DNA from: Zygnema cylindricum
Lineage: Eukaryota > Streptophyta > Zygnematophyceae > Zygnematales > Zygnemataceae
NCBI GenBank assembly: GCA_037447655.1
Contig: JBBHKE010000467.1
Span: 1-64,000, forward strand
Length of the DNA stretch: 64,000 nt
Direction of reading: 5' to 3'
Positions 20,691 through 31,782 of the stretch are shown in pieces. The translations under genes and the position numbers were made by a program. The notes beneath the pieces are model-generated. The model saw only the letters and a program-made list of their open reading frames with translations. It was not told the DNA's origin and did not search any database. Each line of letters starts with the position of its first letter. Position 1 is the stretch's first letter.

Positions 20691-21714
20691 TGTAGAAATT
20701 AATGGTCCATTTAAAGTGTTTTCTAGGTCTAAATAGAAATATAGAAAGAAGCCGAGGCAGTCTACCTCTAACTTCTCTCTCCAACTCTCAAACTTGTCGC
20801 AGTCACTGAGAAATTGGAGAGGGAGCTAGAGCCATGGCTACCTAGGCTATCCAGAGGTTTACGGGAAATAAATATTAGTTAGGGGTTTATTTACTAAAAG
20901 GTATGTGCCGGCCACAGGATTTGATCCTGGTACCTACCGGCCGGCAGACAGCTGATAGTCGGTAGCCTTAGCCGTTAAGTCTAAAACTAGTGTTACGTAC
21001 TATATGGTTTGATAATTAATTAAACATTATTAGGTAGGATAATTCATTTAACTGTAACTATTTACGGGATACATAGATCCAGTAATGTAAAAGTACGGAT
21101 TACGGTAAGGATAAGAAACCAATACCGCGCATTTATTTATTACGGCTACGATTTAATGTGAATTTAATTGGACGGCCAGAATTAACGCCGAGATCGCGGA
21201 AGAGGATTTCGGCGGTTTTTGGTCATTGCCACATCTGATGACACATGGCGGAATGACATTGGATTGCGGCATCTCCAGGGATTAAGGGAGCGAATCCGGA
21301 TATACCACGTGTCGACATTTAGGCCATGTTCTACAATGTTCGTACAGAAAGTACACCGGCAGCTGTACATTTGTGTACGGAAGTGTAATCTGATTCGCTC
21401 CGTACATCAATAGATAGAGTATGTGAGAGGGATAAGACTTAGAAAAATTAGTAGATAGGACCCTCTCTCCCAGAAAGCTTCTGTACAAAAGGTCAACTTT
21501 GACCCTCCATAACTTACTGCTCAGGGGAGCAAATTCAGAGATTCTTTTTGCTATCGACTGAGGTGAGTCTTGCCTTTACAGGGGTGAAGTTGGTCAGAGT
21601 TATTTTCTGCCAGGGAGGCATGTGTTTTTGCTGAAACACAAAGGGGTCAAGGTTATCTTAGAGGCATCTTGGAAGCTGTCCACTCTGAGGACTTATGGAG
21701 GTCTTAGAGTTTCA
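20691..21714 (+). repeat. LTR 4, plus orientation
   Basis: It runs from TGTAGAAATT to GAGTTTCA. It belongs to the same family as LTRs 1-3 but is more diverged in the middle. It carries the best-paired version of the structured element (20906-20946). It is joined on the left directly to minus-strand RT sequence with no partner LTR on the right. Confidence 0.85.
20906..20946 (+). ncRNA. Structured tRNA-minihelix-like element in the LTR
   Basis: TGCCGGCC pairs perfectly with GGCCGGCA, enclosing a hairpin CAGGA-TTTGA-TCCTG and an 8-nt linker. Equivalent elements lie at 6967-7007, 11212-11252, 14452-14492 and 16872-16912. Outer stem bases differ but pairing is largely kept. On the complementary strand the hairpin looks like a tRNA T-arm with a B-box-like GGATCAAATCC. 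Whether it acts as RNA is inference. Confidence 0.55.
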
Positions 21715-21729
21715 AGTTATGGGCCCACC
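21715..21729 (+). promoter_or_regulatory. Primer-binding site (half-tRNA-Met type)
   Basis: AGTTATGGGCCCACC follows the LTR end CA and is complementary to the initiator tRNA-Met anticodon arm. It contains an ATG at 21719 in frame with gag. Confidence 0.8.
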
Positions 21730-22326
21730 CTCTACGGTACCAATATTTAATGAAACTGGCTTCATATACTGGGAAAGTATGATGATAGGAGCTCTATGCG
21801 AAAAAAGGTTTTGGGGGATAGTAAGTGGACCGTTGGGGCGTCCATCAAGTCTTGGAATTCCTCACGGGTTTGGAGGAAGCAGATTCACCGAAAAGAGGAT
21901 CCAACTTCAACGGAGGAAACAAAAGAAGGAGAGGTGGTGGACAAAGGAAAGGAGAAGGATGCGACCACACCAATAGTAACTGGTTCGGCATTCATGTCAC
22001 CTATTCCGAGGAACGAGGAGAATGATACTGAAACCTAGGACTTCAATAATATGGTGGCAAAGCACTTCATCCTACGCCACCTCACTCAAGGACTTGCATG
22101 TCCTCATTTGTAGGTAGAAAGGGCATCCGATCTTTGGATGGCTCTCATAGAGATGTACCGAAGTGGTACGATTCAGCAACAACAGTTGGTTGATCAGAAA
22201 GTTAAGGAGTATATATACAAAGGGGGGAAGATGTTGGATTTTTGCAATGAGCTTGCTACACTCTTCATGGAGCTAGAGAGTGCGGGAAAAGATTTTAGTG
22301 AAAAGGAATAGGTTTACTGTTTACTG
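21719..22326 (+). pseudogene. copia gag N-terminal half
   Basis: In frame with the ATG in the primer-binding site it reads MGPPSTVPIFNETGFIYWES, followed by KRFWGIVSGPLGRPSS and a charged linker, then capsid sequence to 22310. A TAG replaces Trp near 22036, another stop lies near 22109, and a third at 22308 precedes the long open frame that starts at 22327. Confidence 0.8.
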
Positions 22327-24381
22327 ATGAAGTTATCTGATGAGTTCGAGAACATAGTCAACCGTGTGCAAGACTTGCCGGACTCAAGGTGGATATGGAA
22401 CTCAGTGGTAGGGATGATTCCCGTTCGGGAGAAAAGGATTAAGATCGAAAGGGGAGGAAAGAGTGGCCAAGCCTTGGCAACTGCGACCGATTGGAGGAAC
22501 AAGGATTCCCGGAAACCGGTCGGAAACGATGGGAGGAGGGAGCAGAAAAATCAGACCGACGAGTTCGGAACAAGGGCTCCCAAAGGTTTATGTCATATTT
22601 GTAAGAAACTTGGGCACTATATGGCAGAGTGCACTAAGCTAACCGAGCTCCGGTTAAAAGAGGGGCAGACCGGTGGGACCTCGAGAGGAAAGAAAAAGGC
22701 CCTTGTGACACACGTACATGAGGCGGAATCCGAGAACAAGGACGATGAGCTCCTTTTAGATGAGGAGTTGGAGGCGAAAAACGAGGTCCAAATTCCACGA
22801 AGGCAGAAATGTGCTTACAGTGGATCGAAAGGTGAAGCAGGCTGGATTGTAGATTCAGGTGCCTCCATGCACATGTGTAAGGATAGGCACCTGTTCCCTA
22901 AGATAAGAAATATTCCAACCGTAGAGATAGAGTACGGGGATGGAAGCATAGTCACCACTACTCTTGTAGGATCGGTAGATTTGAAAGTGTTATTAGAAGG
23001 AAAGACATCAATAGTAACATTCTCTGATGTTTTGTTTATTCCGGAGCTGAAAAAAAACCTCATCTCTACATCCGTATTAGATGATAAGGGTTTTTTTACT
23101 AGCACTAGAGAAGGAGTCTTTACTGCTAGTTTTGAGGAGGATGTCTATTTCATTGCTGAGAAAGGTAGCCATGGGATGTTTAGGCTGATTTTAAGTAATG
23201 AAACGAAGAAACTTTATTATGCTGGTGTTCATGATATTATGATGTGGCATAAGAGGCTTGGGCATGTGAATCTAGATAAGTTAAGAGAGATGAAAAAGAT
23301 GGGAGTGGTGGAAGGGATTCAGTTCAGTGAGAGTGATAATATAAGTGATTGTAGTGGATGTGCTCAAGGTAAAGCACACAGATTACCCTTTCCTAAAACA
23401 GCCACCTATAAGGGAGAAAAAATTCTAGATCTAGTACACACAGATATTTGGGGACCGGCTAAAGTGCCCTCACCGGGGGGGAAGAGATTTATGATGACTA
23501 TAACTGATGATTGGTCTCGGTATTCCCGAGTGTATTTTTTGAAAAACAAGTCAGAAGCTCAGAATTGTTTTAGACAATATAAAGCATGGAGCGAAAAACT
23601 CCATGAAACTCCAATCAAGAGAATAAGGAGTGACAATGGTGGAGAGTATACTTCTAACCAGTTTGAGGATTTTCTGAGGGAAGATGGGGTCCAACACCAA
23701 AAGACAGTTCCAGAAAACCCGGAACAGAATGGGGTAGCTGAAAGGTTAAATAGAACACTAAGTGATAGTGCTAGAAGTATGTTGTCAGATAAGAAGATAG
23801 GAAAAAGGTTTTGGGCAGAAGCAATGAACTGTGCTAATTACCTCAAAAATAGAGTTCTTACTTCAGCTATAAAAGATCAAACACCTTATGAGAGATGGAC
23901 AGGCCGGAAACCAGACATATCTCACTTAAAGGTTTTCGGCAGTCAAGTATTCAGTCTAGATACAGATCGGTCTAATTGGAAGCTAGATCCTAAAGGAAAA
24001 CCGGGATACTTATTAGGATATGATGAGGATGTTAAAGGATATAGAGTTTATGATCTAAAAAGGGAAGATATAATCTTAGTAAAGCATCTAGTAGTTATGG
24101 ATGAAGGAAAGTCTGTGGATCCCTTCAAATATACAAAGTCAGTAAAAATCAGATTTGAGTCAGAAAATTCCGATGACTTTGAGCTTCCTAACTATCCAAG
24201 TTTTAGAGAAGATGACATTCTTGCAGATACAAATCAGACCGAAAAGGACTCGGCTGTGGAAACTCCAGTGACAACTCTACCCGAAGCGGAAGACGTGGTG
24301 GAAATTGATTCGGAATCAAGGGATAGGGGAGAAGCCGAGTTTGTTCGAAAGAATCCACGAAAACCATCTATTCCGGTCTGA
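22327..24381 (+). CDS. copia Gag-PR-IN polyprotein, longest intact frame
   Basis: 684 open codons, the best preserved pol segment in the window. In order: capsid end (MKLSDEFENIVNRVQDLP), zinc knuckle near residue 97 (CHICKKLGHYMAEC), acidic linker, aspartic protease (WIVDSGASMHMC, near 180), gag-pre-integrase HHCC (MWHKRLGHVNLDKL ... CSGCAQGKAHRLPF, near 310-355), and integrase core with Asp, Asp, Glu in LVHTDIWGP, RSDNGGEYTS and PEQNGVAERLNRTL. The integrase C-terminal region continues to 24381. The true start is upstream at 21719, behind stops. RT follows after the stop but is cut at 24670. Protease and integrase active-site residues all look intact. Confidence 0.9.
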   Translation: MKLSDEFENIVNRVQDLPDSRWIWNSVVGMIPVREKRIKIERGGKSGQALATATDWRNKDSRKPVGNDGRREQKNQTDEFGTRAPKGLCHICKKLGHYMAECTKLTELRLKEGQTGGTSRGKKKALVTHVHEAESENKDDELLLDEELEAKNEVQIPRRQKCAYSGSKGEAGWIVDSGASMHMCKDRHLFPKIRNIPTVEIEYGDGSIVTTTLVGSVDLKVLLEGKTSIVTFSDVLFIPELKKNLISTSVLDDKGFFTSTREGVFTASFEEDVYFIAEKGSHGMFRLILSNETKKLYYAGVHDIMMWHKRLGHVNLDKLREMKKMGVVEGIQFSESDNISDCSGCAQGKAHRLPFPKTATYKGEKILDLVHTDIWGPAKVPSPGGKRFMMTITDDWSRYSRVYFLKNKSEAQNCFRQYKAWSEKLHETPIKRIRSDNGGEYTSNQFEDFLREDGVQHQKTVPENPEQNGVAERLNRTLSDSARSMLSDKKIGKRFWAEAMNCANYLKNRVLTSAIKDQTPYERWTGRKPDISHLKVFGSQVFSLDTDRSNWKLDPKGKPGYLLGYDEDVKGYRVYDLKREDIILVKHLVVMDEGKSVDPFKYTKSVKIRFESENSDDFELPNYPSFREDDILADTNQTEKDSAVETPVTTLPEAEDVVEIDSESRDRGEAEFVRKNPRKPSIPV

Positions 24382-24670
24382 GATTTTGAGGGGGGAAGGA
24401 GAAGTAACAAAAGACTCCAAGAAAAACAGGTTAATAACAAGGTAACAAAACTATCTCATCAAGATGAAACTCAGACTTTAGGAGAGGCAATGACTTGTCC
24501 AGAAAAAAACCGGTGGAAGACAGCCATCAATGAGGAGATGGCCTCAATTATGGCAGCCGATACTTGGGAGCTGGTGGATTGTCCACCTAACCGAAAACCA
24601 ATTGGTTGTTAGTGGGTTTTCAAATTAAAACTGAACCTAGATAACACAATCGAGCGCTACAAGGCCAGAT
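24382..24670 (+). pseudogene. Start of copia RT, truncated
   Basis: After a TGA at 24379 the frame reads NRWKTAINEEMASIMAADTW ELVDCPPNRKPIGC, stop, WVFKLKLNLDNTIERYKAR, and breaks off at a T-run where minus-strand integrase sequence begins. Palm and YVDD are absent from this fragment. Confidence 0.8.
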
Positions 24671-26357
24671 TTTTTTTCCCTTATAGGTGGCTCTTTTAGG
24701 AAAGGGTAATCTGTGTGCTTTACCTTGAGCACATCCACTACAATCAATTATATTATCACTCTCACTGAAGTGAATTCTTTCCACCACTCCCATCTTTTTC
24801 ATCACTCTTAACTTATCTAGATTTACATGCCGAAGCCTCTTATGCCACGTCATAATATCATGAACACCAGCATAATAAAGTTTTTTCGTTTCATTACTTA
24901 AAATCAGCCTAAACATCCCATGGATACCTTTCTCAACAGTGAAATAGACATCCTCCTCAAAACTAACAGTAAAGACTCCTTCTCTAGTGCTAGTAAATAA
25001 ACCCTCATCATCTAATACAGATGTAGAGATGAGGTTTTAGTTCAGCTCCGGAATAAACAATACATCATAGAATTCGATGTGTTTCCTTCTACTAACACTT
25101 TCAGATCTACCGATCCTACAAGAGTAGTGGTGACTATCCTCCTATCCCCGTAGTCTATCTTTACGGTGGGAATCTTTTTTATCTTAGTGAACTGGTGCCT
25201 ATGCTTACATATGTGCATGGAGGCACCTGAATCTATAATCCAACCTGCTTCACCTTTCAATCCACGGTAAGCACATTTCTGCCTTCGTGGAATTTCGACC
25301 TCGTTTTTCGCCTCCAACTCCTCATCCAAAAGGAGCTCATCAACCTCGTCCTAGAATTTCGTCTAATGTACCTGTGTCACAAGGGCCTTTTTCTTTTCTC
25401 TCGGGGTACCACCGGTCTGCCCCTCCTTTAACCGAAGCTCGGTAAGCTTAGTGCACTTTGCCATATAGTGCCTCGGTTTCTTGCAAAAATGACATAAACC
25501 TTTGGGAGCCCTTGGCCCGAACTCGTCGGCCTGATTTTTTTGCTCCCTTCCCCCATAATTTCCGACCGGTTTCCGCGAATCCTTGTTCCTCCAATCGGTC
25601 GAAGTTGCTTAAGCTTGGCCACTCTTTCCTCCCCTTAGGATCTTAATCGTATTCTCCCGAACGAGAATCATCCCTACCACTGAGTTCCTTATCCACCTTG
25701 AGTTCGGCAAGTCCTGCACACGGTTGACTATGTTTTCGAACTCATCGGGTAACTTCATCAACAAACTGTTTACCTATTCTTTTTCACTAAAATCTTTTCC
25801 CACACTTTTTAGCTCCATGAAGAGTGTAGCAAGCTTATTGCAAAAATCCAACATCTTCCCCCTTTTGTATACATACTCCTTAACTTTCTGATCAGCCAAT
25901 TGTTGTTGCTGAATTGTACCACTTCGGTACATCTCTATGAGAGCCATCCACAGATCGGATGCCCCTTTTTACGTGCAAATGAGGACATGCAAGTCCTTGA
26001 GTAAGATGGCGTAGGATGAAGTGCTTTGTCGCCATATTGTTGAAATCCTAAGTTTGAGTATCATTCTCCTCGTTCCTCGGAATAGGTGACATGATTGGTG
26101 AACCTGTTGTTATTGGTGTGGTTGTCTCCTTCTCCGCTCCTTTATCCACCACCCCTCCTTCCTTTGTCTCCTCCGTTGAAGATGGACCTTTTTTCTTTGT
26201 GAATCTGCTTTTTTCAAACGATGGAGGAATTCCAAGACTTCATGGACGCCCCAATTGTCCACTCAATATCCCCCAAAACCTTTTTTCGCATAGAGCTCCC
26301 ATCATCATACTTTCCCAATATATAAAGCCAATTCCACTAAAGATTGGTACCCTAGAG
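24671..26357 (-). pseudogene. copia gag-PR-IN start, minus strand, decayed
   Basis: On the minus strand: gag N-terminus (26357-25800), the knuckle region near 25490, protease (WIIDSGASMHICKHRH near 25240), and gag-pre-integrase (MTWHKRLRHVNLDKLRVMKK ... CSGCAQGKAHRLPF near 24850-24725). Many stops. It stops at the integrase core, where the inverted fragment joins. Confidence 0.8.
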
Positions 26358-26372
26358 GGTGGGCCCATAACT
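26358..26372 (-). promoter_or_regulatory. Primer-binding site (half-tRNA-Met type)
   Basis: The minus strand reads AGTTATGGGCCCACC directly after LTR 2, identical to 21715-21729. Confidence 0.8.
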
Positions 26373-27409
26373 TGAAACTCTGAGACCTTCATAAGTCCTC
26401 AGAGTGGACAGCTTCTAAGAAGCCTCTAAGATAACCCTGACCCCTTTGTGTTTCAGCAAGAACAACTGCCACCCTGGCAGAGAAAAACCCTGACCAACTT
26501 CACGCGTGTTAAGGCAAGACACCCTTGAGTCGATAGCAAAAAGAATCTCTGAATTTGCTCCCTTGAGCAGTAAGTTATAGATGGTCAAAGTTGACCTTTT
26601 GTACACAAGCTTTCTAGGAGAGAGGGTCATTTCTCCTAATTTTTCTAAGTCCTATCTCTCTCACAGACTGTATCTACTGATGTACGGAGCCAATCAGATT
26701 ACACTTCCGTACACAAAAGTAGAGCTGCTGGTGTACTTTCTGTACGAACATTGTACAACATGGCCTAAATGTCGACACGTGGTATATCCGGATTCACTCC
26801 CTTAATCCTCGGAGATGCTGCGATCCAATGTCATTCCGCCACGTGTCATCCGATGTGGCGATGACCAAAAACAGCCGAAATCCTCTTCCGCGATCTCGGC
26901 GTTTAATTCCGACCGTCTGATTAAATTCACATTTAATCGTAGCCGTAATAAATAAATGCGCGGTATTCATTTTTTATCCATACTGTAATCCGTACTTTTA
27001 CATTACTGGATCTATGTCTCCCGTAAAACCGTTTCAGTTAAATGAACTATCCTACGTATTAATGTTTAATTTATTATCAAACCCTACATTACGTAACACT
27101 ATGTCTAGACTTAACAAATAAAGCTACTGGCTACCAGCTGCTTAACGTCTAGTAGGTTCCATGATCAAATCCTGGAGGTATCACATATACTTTTAGTAAA
27201 TAAACCCCTAATTATAAATAAACTAATATTTATATCCCGTAAACCTCTGGATAGCCTAGGTAGCCATGGCTCTAGCTTCCTCTCCAATTTCTCAATGACT
27301 GCGACAAGTTTGAGAGTTGGAGAGAGAAGTTAGAGGTAGACTGCCTCGGCTTCTTTCTATATTTCTATTCAGACCTAGAAATTACTTTAAAAGACCATTA
27401 ATTTCTACA
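26373..27409 (-). repeat. LTR 2 of the composite array (shared)
   Basis: It runs from TG at 26373 to the outer CTACA at 27409. It serves as 5' LTR of the left internal region and 3' LTR of the right one. It is very similar to LTR 1 and LTR 3. Confidence 0.9.
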
Positions 27410-28985
27410 CTCCCTTTATTTTCTAGTCAATCTTTAATTTTAGACCACATGTCTCCCTGCAGAAAATTAGCTTAGGGGAAAGCACAGGTTTGGTCATCAT
27501 ATCTGCTACCATCTCACTATCTGGTCAGTACTCTAAACTAATTATTTTGTTTTCTACTTTCTCTCTAACAAAGCTGAGTCTAATGTCCATGTGTTTGGCT
27601 TTAAAATGATTTTTAGGATTGGCAGAAATAGCGATTGCTGCCTGATTATCACAAAATATTTTCTGCACACCACTCTTAAGGTGTCCAAGCTCACCAAGCA
27701 AAGACTTGACCTACATCAATTCTTTTACAGCAGAGCAAGAGGCCATATACTCAGCCTCCATGGTGGACTGAGCAATAACTTTTTGTTGTTTGCTACTCCA
27801 ACAGCAAGCCCCATCACCCACATATAATTCATATCCAGAAGTGCATATCCTCATCGGAGCATCACCATAACTGGCATCACTCCAAGTAGTGATCTCAATA
27901 TTCTCCCCACCCAAATGCAACCATAGATCCATAGTTCCTATCAAATACCTAAGGACTCTTTTAGCTGCCTACCAATCCCTCTTAGTGGGAGCATTTAGAC
28001 TTCTACTCAACACTCCTACCGCTGCAGCTAAATCCGGCCGGATACAATTCATAAAATAGATTAGACTTCCCACTACTTGCCTGTAAGGAATAGTCTGCAT
28101 GAATTTCTGTTCTTCAGGAGATAATTCCTCGTCTAAGACTATGACTCCTTCTTCCTCACTCCCCTCACTTCCCTTCTTCAACTCCATTGGAGTTGTACAA
28201 CTATTAGCTTTATCCATCTGAAATTTTTCAAGCATGTTCCCTATTGCTCCATTTTTAGTCAATCTTATAATCTTTCTTTTTCGGTCTCTTTCTACTTGAA
28301 TTCCCAAAATATATTTTGCTTCCCCCATATCCTTCATTTCAATTATCCCCTTAAGATTGGTTTTCAGTTTATTAATTTTTTCCATTGATTTACTTAAAAC
28401 AAGCAAATCATCAACATAAATTGCAATAAATATAAAACTTTCCTCATCTTCGAAAACATAGATTGAGTGATCTGAGCTGATCCGGATATATCCCAGACCG
28501 GTAAGAAACTCATCAAGCTTCTTATTCCACTGTCGAGGCGCATGTTTCAAACCATAAAGAGATTTAATCGGTCGACATACCTTACTCTCCTCTCCTTCCT
28601 CCACAAACCCTTCGGGTTGTCGCATGAAGATCTCCTCTTCCAATTATCCATGCAAAAAGGATGTCTTGATGTCCATCTGGTGCACTTCCATGTCTTCCGC
28701 TGCTGCCAGACTGAGAAGTATGCGGACGGAGGGAAATCTGACGATCGGGGCAAAGGTTTCCTCGTAGTCAATTCCCTCCTTTTGTATAAATCCCTTTGCC
28801 ACTAATCTGGCCTTGTAGCGCTCGATTGTGTTATCTAGGTTCAGTTTTAATTTGAAAACCCACTTACAACCGATTGGTTTTCGGTTAGGTGGACAATCCA
28901 CTAGCTCCGAAGTATTGGCTGCCATAATTGAGGCCATCTCCTCATTGATGGCTGTCTTCCACCGGTTTCTTTCTGGCCAAGTCAT
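27410..28985 (-). pseudogene. copia RT and RNase H (right copy)
   Basis: Long open stretches: 28644-28985 (RYKARLVAKGFIQKEGIDYE, MDIKTSFLHG), 27969-28643 (EEEIFMRQPEGFVEEGEESK, the catalytic IYVDDLLVLSKSM, GEAKYILGIQVERDRKRKI) and 27711-27944 (RNase H: TTWSDASYGDAPM, STMEAEYMASC). Single stops near 28644 and 27945 interrupt an otherwise complete RT. RNase H motifs continue below 27711. Confidence 0.9.
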
Positions 28986-30651
28986 CGCCTCTCGATAAGT
29001 TTGAGGTTCATCTTGATGAGATAGTTTAGTTACCTTGTTATTAACCTGTTTTTCTTGCAGTCTTTAGCTACTTCTCCTCCCTCCCTCAAAATCTGAGGCC
29101 AGAATAGATGGTTTTCGTGGATTCTTTCGAACAAACTCGGCTTCTCCCCTATCCCTTGATTCCGAATCAATTTCCACCACGTCTTCCGCTTCGGGTAGAG
29201 TTGTCACTGGAGTTTCCACAGCCGAGTCCTTTTCGGTCTGATTTGTACCTGCAAGAATGTCATCTTCTCTAAAACCTGGATAGTTAGGAAGCTCAAAGTC
29301 ATCGGAATTTTCTGACTCAAATCTGATTTTTATTGACTTTGTATATTTGAACGGATCCACAGACTTTCCTTCATCCATAACTACTAGATGCTTTACTAAG
29401 ATTTTATCTTCCCTTTTTAGATCATAAACTCTATATCCTTTAACATCCTCATCTTATCCTAATAAGTATCCCAGTTTTCCTTTAGGATCTAGCTTCCAAT
29501 TAGACCGATCTTTATCTAGACTGAACACTTGACTACCGAAAACCTTTAAGTGAGATATGTCTGGTTTCCGGCCTGTCCATCTCTCATAAGGTGTTTGATC
29601 TCTAATAGCTGAAGTAAGAACTCTATTCTTGAGGTAATTGGCACAGTTCATTGCTTCTGCCCAAAACCTTTTCCCTATCTTTTTATCTGACAACATACTT
29701 CTAGCACTATCACTTAGTGTTCTATTTAACCTTTCAGCTACCCTATTCTGTTCCGGGTTTTCTGGAACTGTCTTTTGGTGTTGGACCCTATCTTCTCTCA
29801 GAAAATCCTGAAACTGGTTAAAAGTATACTCTCCACCATTGTCACTCCTTATTCTCTTGATTGGAGTTTCATGTAGTTTTTCGCTCCATGCTTTATATTG
29901 TGTAAAACAATCCTGAGCTTTTGATTTGTTTTTTAAAAAAAATACACTTGAGAATCTTGAGACCAATCATCAGTGATAGTTATCATAAATCTCTTCCCTC
30001 CCGGTGAGGGCACTTTAGCCGGTCCCCAAATATATGTGTGTACTAGATCTAGAATTTTTTCTCACTTATACGTGGTTGTTTTAGGAAAGGGTAATCTGTC
30101 TGCTTTACGTTGAGCACATCCACTACAATCACTTATATTATCACTCTCACTGAACTTAATCCCTTCCACCACTCCCATCTTTTCATCTCTCTTAACTTAT
30201 CTAGATTTACATGCCCAAGCCTCTTATGCCACATCATAATATCATGAACACCAGCATAATAAAGTTTTTTCGTTTCATTACTTAAAATCAGCCTAAACAT
30301 ACCATGGCTACCTTTCTCAGCAATGAAATAGACATCCTCCTCAAAACTAGCAGTAAAGACTCCTTCTCTAGTGCTAGTAAAAAAACCCTTATCATCTAAT
30401 ACAGATGTAGAGATGAGATTTTTGTTCAGCTCAGGAATAAACAATACATTGGAGAATGTTACTATCGATGTCTTTCTTTCTACTAACACTTTCAGATCTA
30501 CCGATCCTACAAGAGTAGTGGTGACTATCCTCCCATCCTCGTAGTCTATCTTTACGGTGGGAATCTTTCTTATCTTAGTGAACAGGTGCCTATCCTTACA
30601 CATGTGCATGGAGGCACCTGAATCTATAATCCAGCCTGCTTCACCTTTCAA
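28986..30651 (-). pseudogene. copia protease and integrase (right copy)
   Basis: 30133-30651 holds the protease (WIIDSGASMHMC) and gag-pre-integrase up to a frameshift in REMK. The first integrase Asp region lies near 30030. 29454-29966 has the second Asp and Glu (RSDNGGEYTF, PEQNRVAERLNRTL) and stops at YLLG. 29064-29378 is the C-terminal linker. The order matches the plus-strand polyprotein at 22327-24381. Confidence 0.88.
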
Positions 30652-30669
30652 TCCACGGTAAGCACATTT

Positions 30670-31782
30670 CTACCTTCGTGAAATTTCGACCTCGTTTTTC
30701 GCCTCCAACTCCTTATTCAAATGAAGCTCATCGTCCTCGTTCTCGGATTCTGCCTTATGTACCTGTGTCACAAGGGCTTTTTTCTTTCCTCTCGGGGTAC
30801 CACCGGTCTGCCCCTCCTTTAACCGAAGCTCGGTTAGCTTAGTGCACTCTGCCATATAGTGCCCCGGTTTCTTGCAAAAATGACATAAACCTTTGGGAGC
30901 CCTTGGCCCAAACTCGTCGGCCTGATTTTTCGGCTCCCTTCCCCCATAGTTTCCGACTGGTTTCCGTGAATCCTTGTTCCTCCAATCGGTCGAAGTTGCC
31001 AAGGCTTGGCCACTCTTTCCTCCCATTCGGATCTCAATCGTATTCTCCCTAACGAGAATCATCCCTACCACTGAGTTCCTTATCCACCTTGAGTTCGGCA
31101 AGTCCTGCACACGGTTGACTATGTTCTCGAACTCATCGGGTAACTTCATCAATAAACAGTTAACCTGTTTTTTTTCACTAAAATCATTTCCCGCACTCTC
31201 TAGCTCCATGAAGAGTGTAGTAAGCTCATTGCAAAAATCCAACATTTTCTCCCATTTGTATACATATTTCTTAACTTTCTGATCAGCCAACTGTTGTAGC
31301 TGAATCATACCATTTCGGTACATCTCTATGAGAGCCATCGACAGGTCGGATGCCCTTTCTACCTGCAAATGAGGACATGCAAATCCTTGAGTAAGATGGC
31401 GTAGGATGAAGTGCTTTGCCTCCATATTGTTGAAGTCCCAGGTTTGAGTATCATTCTCCTCGTTCCTCGAAATAGGTGACATGAATGGTGAACCAGTTGC
31501 TATTGGTGTGGTCGTCTCCTTCTCAGCCCCTTTGTCCACCACCTCTCTTTCCTTTGTCTCCTCCGTTGAAGATGGACCTGCTTTCTTTGTGAATCTGCTT
31601 CGTTCAAACCATGGAGGAATTCCATCACTTGATGGACGCCCCAATTGTCCACTCACTATCCCCCAAAATCTTTTTTCGCATAGAGCTCCCATCATCATAC
31701 TTTCCGAATATATGAAGCCAGTTCCATTAAAGATTGGTACCCTAGAGGGTGGGCCCATAACCTGAAACTCTGAGACCTCCAT
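30670..31782 (-). CDS. copia Gag, complete-looking frame starting inside the LTR
   Basis: 370 codons without a stop. The first ATG (31782) lies inside the LTR and reads MEVSEFQ before passing through the primer-binding site as VMGPPS. A second ATG is the one inside the primer-binding site. Then come PIFNGTGFIYSESMMMGALC, KRFWGIVSGQL, a charged linker, the capsid region (KHFILRHLTQGFACPHLQVE ... LLMKLPDEFENIVNRVQDLP) and a CX2CX4HX4C knuckle (CHFCKKPGHYMAEC). It ends at a stop just before the protease, where a Gln codon seems mutated. Confidence 0.88.
   Translation of the reverse strand: MEVSEFQVMGPPSRVPIFNGTGFIYSESMMMGALCEKRFWGIVSGQLGRPSSDGIPPWFERSRFTKKAGPSSTEETKEREVVDKGAEKETTTPIATGSPFMSPISRNEENDTQTWDFNNMEAKHFILRHLTQGFACPHLQVERASDLSMALIEMYRNGMIQLQQLADQKVKKYVYKWEKMLDFCNELTTLFMELESAGNDFSEKKQVNCLLMKLPDEFENIVNRVQDLPNSRWIRNSVVGMILVRENTIEIRMGGKSGQALATSTDWRNKDSRKPVGNYGGREPKNQADEFGPRAPKGLCHFCKKPGHYMAECTKLTELRLKEGQTGGTPRGKKKALVTQVHKAESENEDDELHLNKELEAKNEVEISRR
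31748..31762 (-). promoter_or_regulatory. Primer-binding site (half-tRNA-Met type)
   Basis: The minus strand reads GGTTATGGGCCCACC after LTR 3, fully complementary to the initiator tRNA-Met anticodon stem-loop. Confidence 0.8.
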
